Origin: Candidatus Brevundimonas colombiensis
GTDB taxonomy: Bacteria > Pseudomonadota > Alphaproteobacteria > Caulobacterales > Caulobacteraceae
Length of the DNA: 64,000 nt
Assembly (NCBI GenBank): GCA_029202665.1
Contig: CP119326.1
Span: 992,001 to 1,056,000, forward strand
Direction: 5' to 3'
Shown: in pieces, positions 61,699 to 64,000 of the stretch
How the letters are laid out: every line of letters begins with the position of its first letter
Numbering within the stretch: position 1 is the first letter of the stretch
The notes under the pieces: generated by a model
Seen by the model: only the letters and a program-made list of their open reading frames with translations
Told to the model about the DNA's origin: nothing
The model's database searches: none
Translations under genes and position numbers: made by a program

Positions 61699-63048
61699 TC
61701 AGCCCGCCGTTCTTACCGCCCCGGCCACCTCGGCCACCACCCTCCTGACCAGGGCTTCGTCGTCGCCCTCGGCCATGACGCGGATCAGTTTTTCGGTGCC
61801 GGAGGGGCGGACCAGCAGCCGGCCCTGACCGTACAGCGCCGTCTCCGCCTCGGCGATGGCGGCCTTGACCTTGTCGGTCTCCAGCGGCTTGTCGGCGGTG
61901 AAGCGGACGTTTTCCAGCAGTTGCGGCACAGGGTCGAACTGGCGGGCCAGTTCGCTCATCGGCTTGGCGGATTCGACCAGGACGGCCAGCACCTGCAGCG
62001 CCGCCATCAGGCCGTCGCCGGTCGTGGCGTAATCGTGCAGGATGATGTGACCCGACTGTTCCCCGCCGATGTTGAAGCCGCCCTCGCGCATCCGCTCCAT
62101 GACATAGCGGTCGCCGACCTTGGTCCGCTCCAGCGTCAGACCGCTGGACTTCAACCGGCGCTCCAGCCCCAGGTTCGACATGACGGTGGCGACGATCCCG
62201 CCGCCGGTCAGGATGCCGCGCTTGGCCCAGTCCAGGCCGACCAGAGCCATGATCTGGTCGCCATCCACCACCTGGCCCTTTTCGTCGCAGACGATCAGTC
62301 GGTCGGCGTCGCCGTCCATGGCGATGCCGATGTCGGCGCGATAGCGTTTGACGGCCGCCGACAGGGTCTCCGGGTGGGTCGAGCCGCACTCGGCGTTGAT
62401 GTTGGTCCCGTTCGGCTCCACGCCCACGGGGAAGACCTCGGCGCCCAGTTCGAACAGGGTCGTGGGCGCGACCTTGTAGCCCGCGCCATTGGCGCAATCG
62501 ACGGCGATGCGCAGGCCCTTCAGGCTGAGGCGTCGGGGGAAGGCCTGTTTGGCGATCTCGATATAGCGCGCCTGAGCGTCGTCGATCCGCTTGACCCGGC
62601 CCAGCTTGTTGGACGGCGCCAGCCCCTGGTCCAGGCCCTGGTCCATCATGGCCTCGATCTTCAGCTCGATCTCGTCTGACAGCTTGTAGCCGTCCGGCCC
62701 GAACAGCTTGATCCCATTGTCGGCATAGTCGTTGTGCGAGGCCGAGATCATCACCCCCAGGTCGGCCCGCATCGACCGCGTCAGCATGGCCACCCCCGGC
62801 GTCGGCACGGGGCCAAAGGTCCGCACGTCCATCCCGACCGAGGCGAAACCGGCGACCAGGGCCGGTTCGATCATATAGCCCGACAGGCGGGTGTCCTTGC
62901 CGATCACCACCAGATGGCGCCGGTCGTCGCCGGTGCGAAACAGCTTGCCGGCCGCCAGACCGACCCGCAAAGCGACCTCGGCCGTCATCGGATAATTGTT
63001 GGCCCGCCCGCGAATGCCGTCGGTGCCGAAATATTTTCTGTCGCCCAA
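61699..63048 (-). CDS. glmM: Phosphoglucosamine mutase
   Basis: 449 residues, the family length. Start KYFGTDGIRGRANNYPMTAE; active Ser in LGVMISASHNDYADNGIKLF; metal loop MDGDADRLIVCD; GGEQSGHIILHDYATTGDGL; and the phosphate-binding VRPSGTEKLIRVMAEGDDEA. It converts glucosamine 6-phosphate to glucosamine 1-phosphate for UDP-GlcNAc. It is divergent from glmS, its pathway partner, over 161 bases. Confidence 0.98.
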   Translation of the reverse strand: MGDRKYFGTDGIRGRANNYPMTAEVALRVGLAAGKLFRTGDDRRHLVVIGKDTRLSGYMIEPALVAGFASVGMDVRTFGPVPTPGVAMLTRSMRADLGVMISASHNDYADNGIKLFGPDGYKLSDEIELKIEAMMDQGLDQGLAPSNKLGRVKRIDDAQARYIEIAKQAFPRRLSLKGLRIAVDCANGAGYKVAPTTLFELGAEVFPVGVEPNGTNINAECGSTHPETLSAAVKRYRADIGIAMDGDADRLIVCDEKGQVVDGDQIMALVGLDWAKRGILTGGGIVATVMSNLGLERRLKSSGLTLERTKVGDRYVMERMREGGFNIGGEQSGHIILHDYATTGDGLMAALQVLAVLVESAKPMSELARQFDPVPQLLENVRFTADKPLETDKVKAAIAEAETALYGQGRLLVRPSGTEKLIRVMAEGDDEALVRRVVAEVAGAVRTAG

Positions 63049-63209
63049 GGCTTGGTCCTTACGTATCGGGTAACGATCCGAAACCCCATTTTTGATGCAG
63101 TCCGTATCAAGATTGCTTAGACGGCCGTTGGGGCTAGACGTGTGGCTTAGCCTCGGAACGCCGCCAGTGCAAAGCGGCGGGCCTGTCTGACCTTTCGGAG
63201 CCTTCGCAA
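63049..63209. promoter_or_regulatory. Divergent promoter region glmM/glmS
   Basis: 161 bases between the two starts. A GC hairpin (CGCCGC/GCGGCG, 63159-63179) lies about 30 bases before the glmS start, then a GGAG ribosome site. No glmS ribozyme is seen, as expected for a Gram-negative. No clear -35/-10 pair is assigned. Confidence 0.4.

Positions 63210-64000
<791 letters not shown>

Noticed and set aside
63049..63209. glmS ribozyme/riboswitch
   Set aside because: That RNA is known from Gram-positive bacteria; the 161-base interval shows only a short GC hairpin and not the ribozyme core.

Overview
The window is chromosomal DNA from a high-GC alphaproteobacterium, most likely Caulobacterales (Brevundimonas-like). 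That is inferred from codon use, many 4-base ATGA start/stop overlaps, frequent GTG/TTG starts, the Tad-type pilus protein, the BkdR/BCKDH operon and the kup-rsmB-rpe-heparinase-purH order. No tRNA, rRNA, CRISPR array, integrase or prophage was seen.

Left part (1-29.2 kb) is mostly housekeeping. It starts with a TadG-like pilus protein cut by the edge, then mtgA (peptidoglycan glycosyltransferase), a WD40 protein and a pirin. An Lrp regulator diverges from a complete branched-chain 2-oxoacid dehydrogenase operon (E1 alpha, E1 beta, two-lipoyl E2, E3), with two unknown secreted proteins between E2 and E3. After an SDR/Rrf2 pair come kup, rsmB, rpe, a heparinase II/III-like protein and purH. 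Then follow a Tat-exported dienelactone hydrolase, a subtilisin-type lipoprotein autotransporter, hrcA-grpE, rph, a lipoprotein and a DUF3857/transglutaminase/TPR protein.

Junction (29.2-30.4 kb) is an insertion-sequence graveyard: two decayed IS5-type transposases, one on each strand, at the left border of the glycan locus.

Glycan locus (30.4-61.7 kb) looks like an ABC-transporter-dependent capsule or O-polysaccharide cluster. It holds the complete dTDP-L-rhamnose set (rmlC-B-D-A) and all steps to GDP-D-glycero-D-manno-heptose: gmhA, two hddA-type kinases and an HddC-GmhB fusion. It also has an AGE-type epimerase, an NAD-dependent epimerase and several large glycosyltransferases. The export block is kpsM-kpsE-kpsT plus one unknown protein. 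A compact five-gene cassette follows (two nucleotidyltransferase-fold proteins, a GDPD-like protein, a HAD phosphatase/mutase and a cupin), then a coupled pair of putative glycosyltransferases and a KpsC/KpsS/GT99-like protein. The most unusual protein is 1,660 residues: methyltransferase, repetitive coiled coil, short repeats, GT2 and GT4 in one chain. No outer-membrane exporter (Wza/KpsD) is present, so export must use genes elsewhere.

Right end (61.7-64 kb): glmM and divergent glmS (cut by the edge), which feed UDP-GlcNAc synthesis for peptidoglycan and surface glycans.
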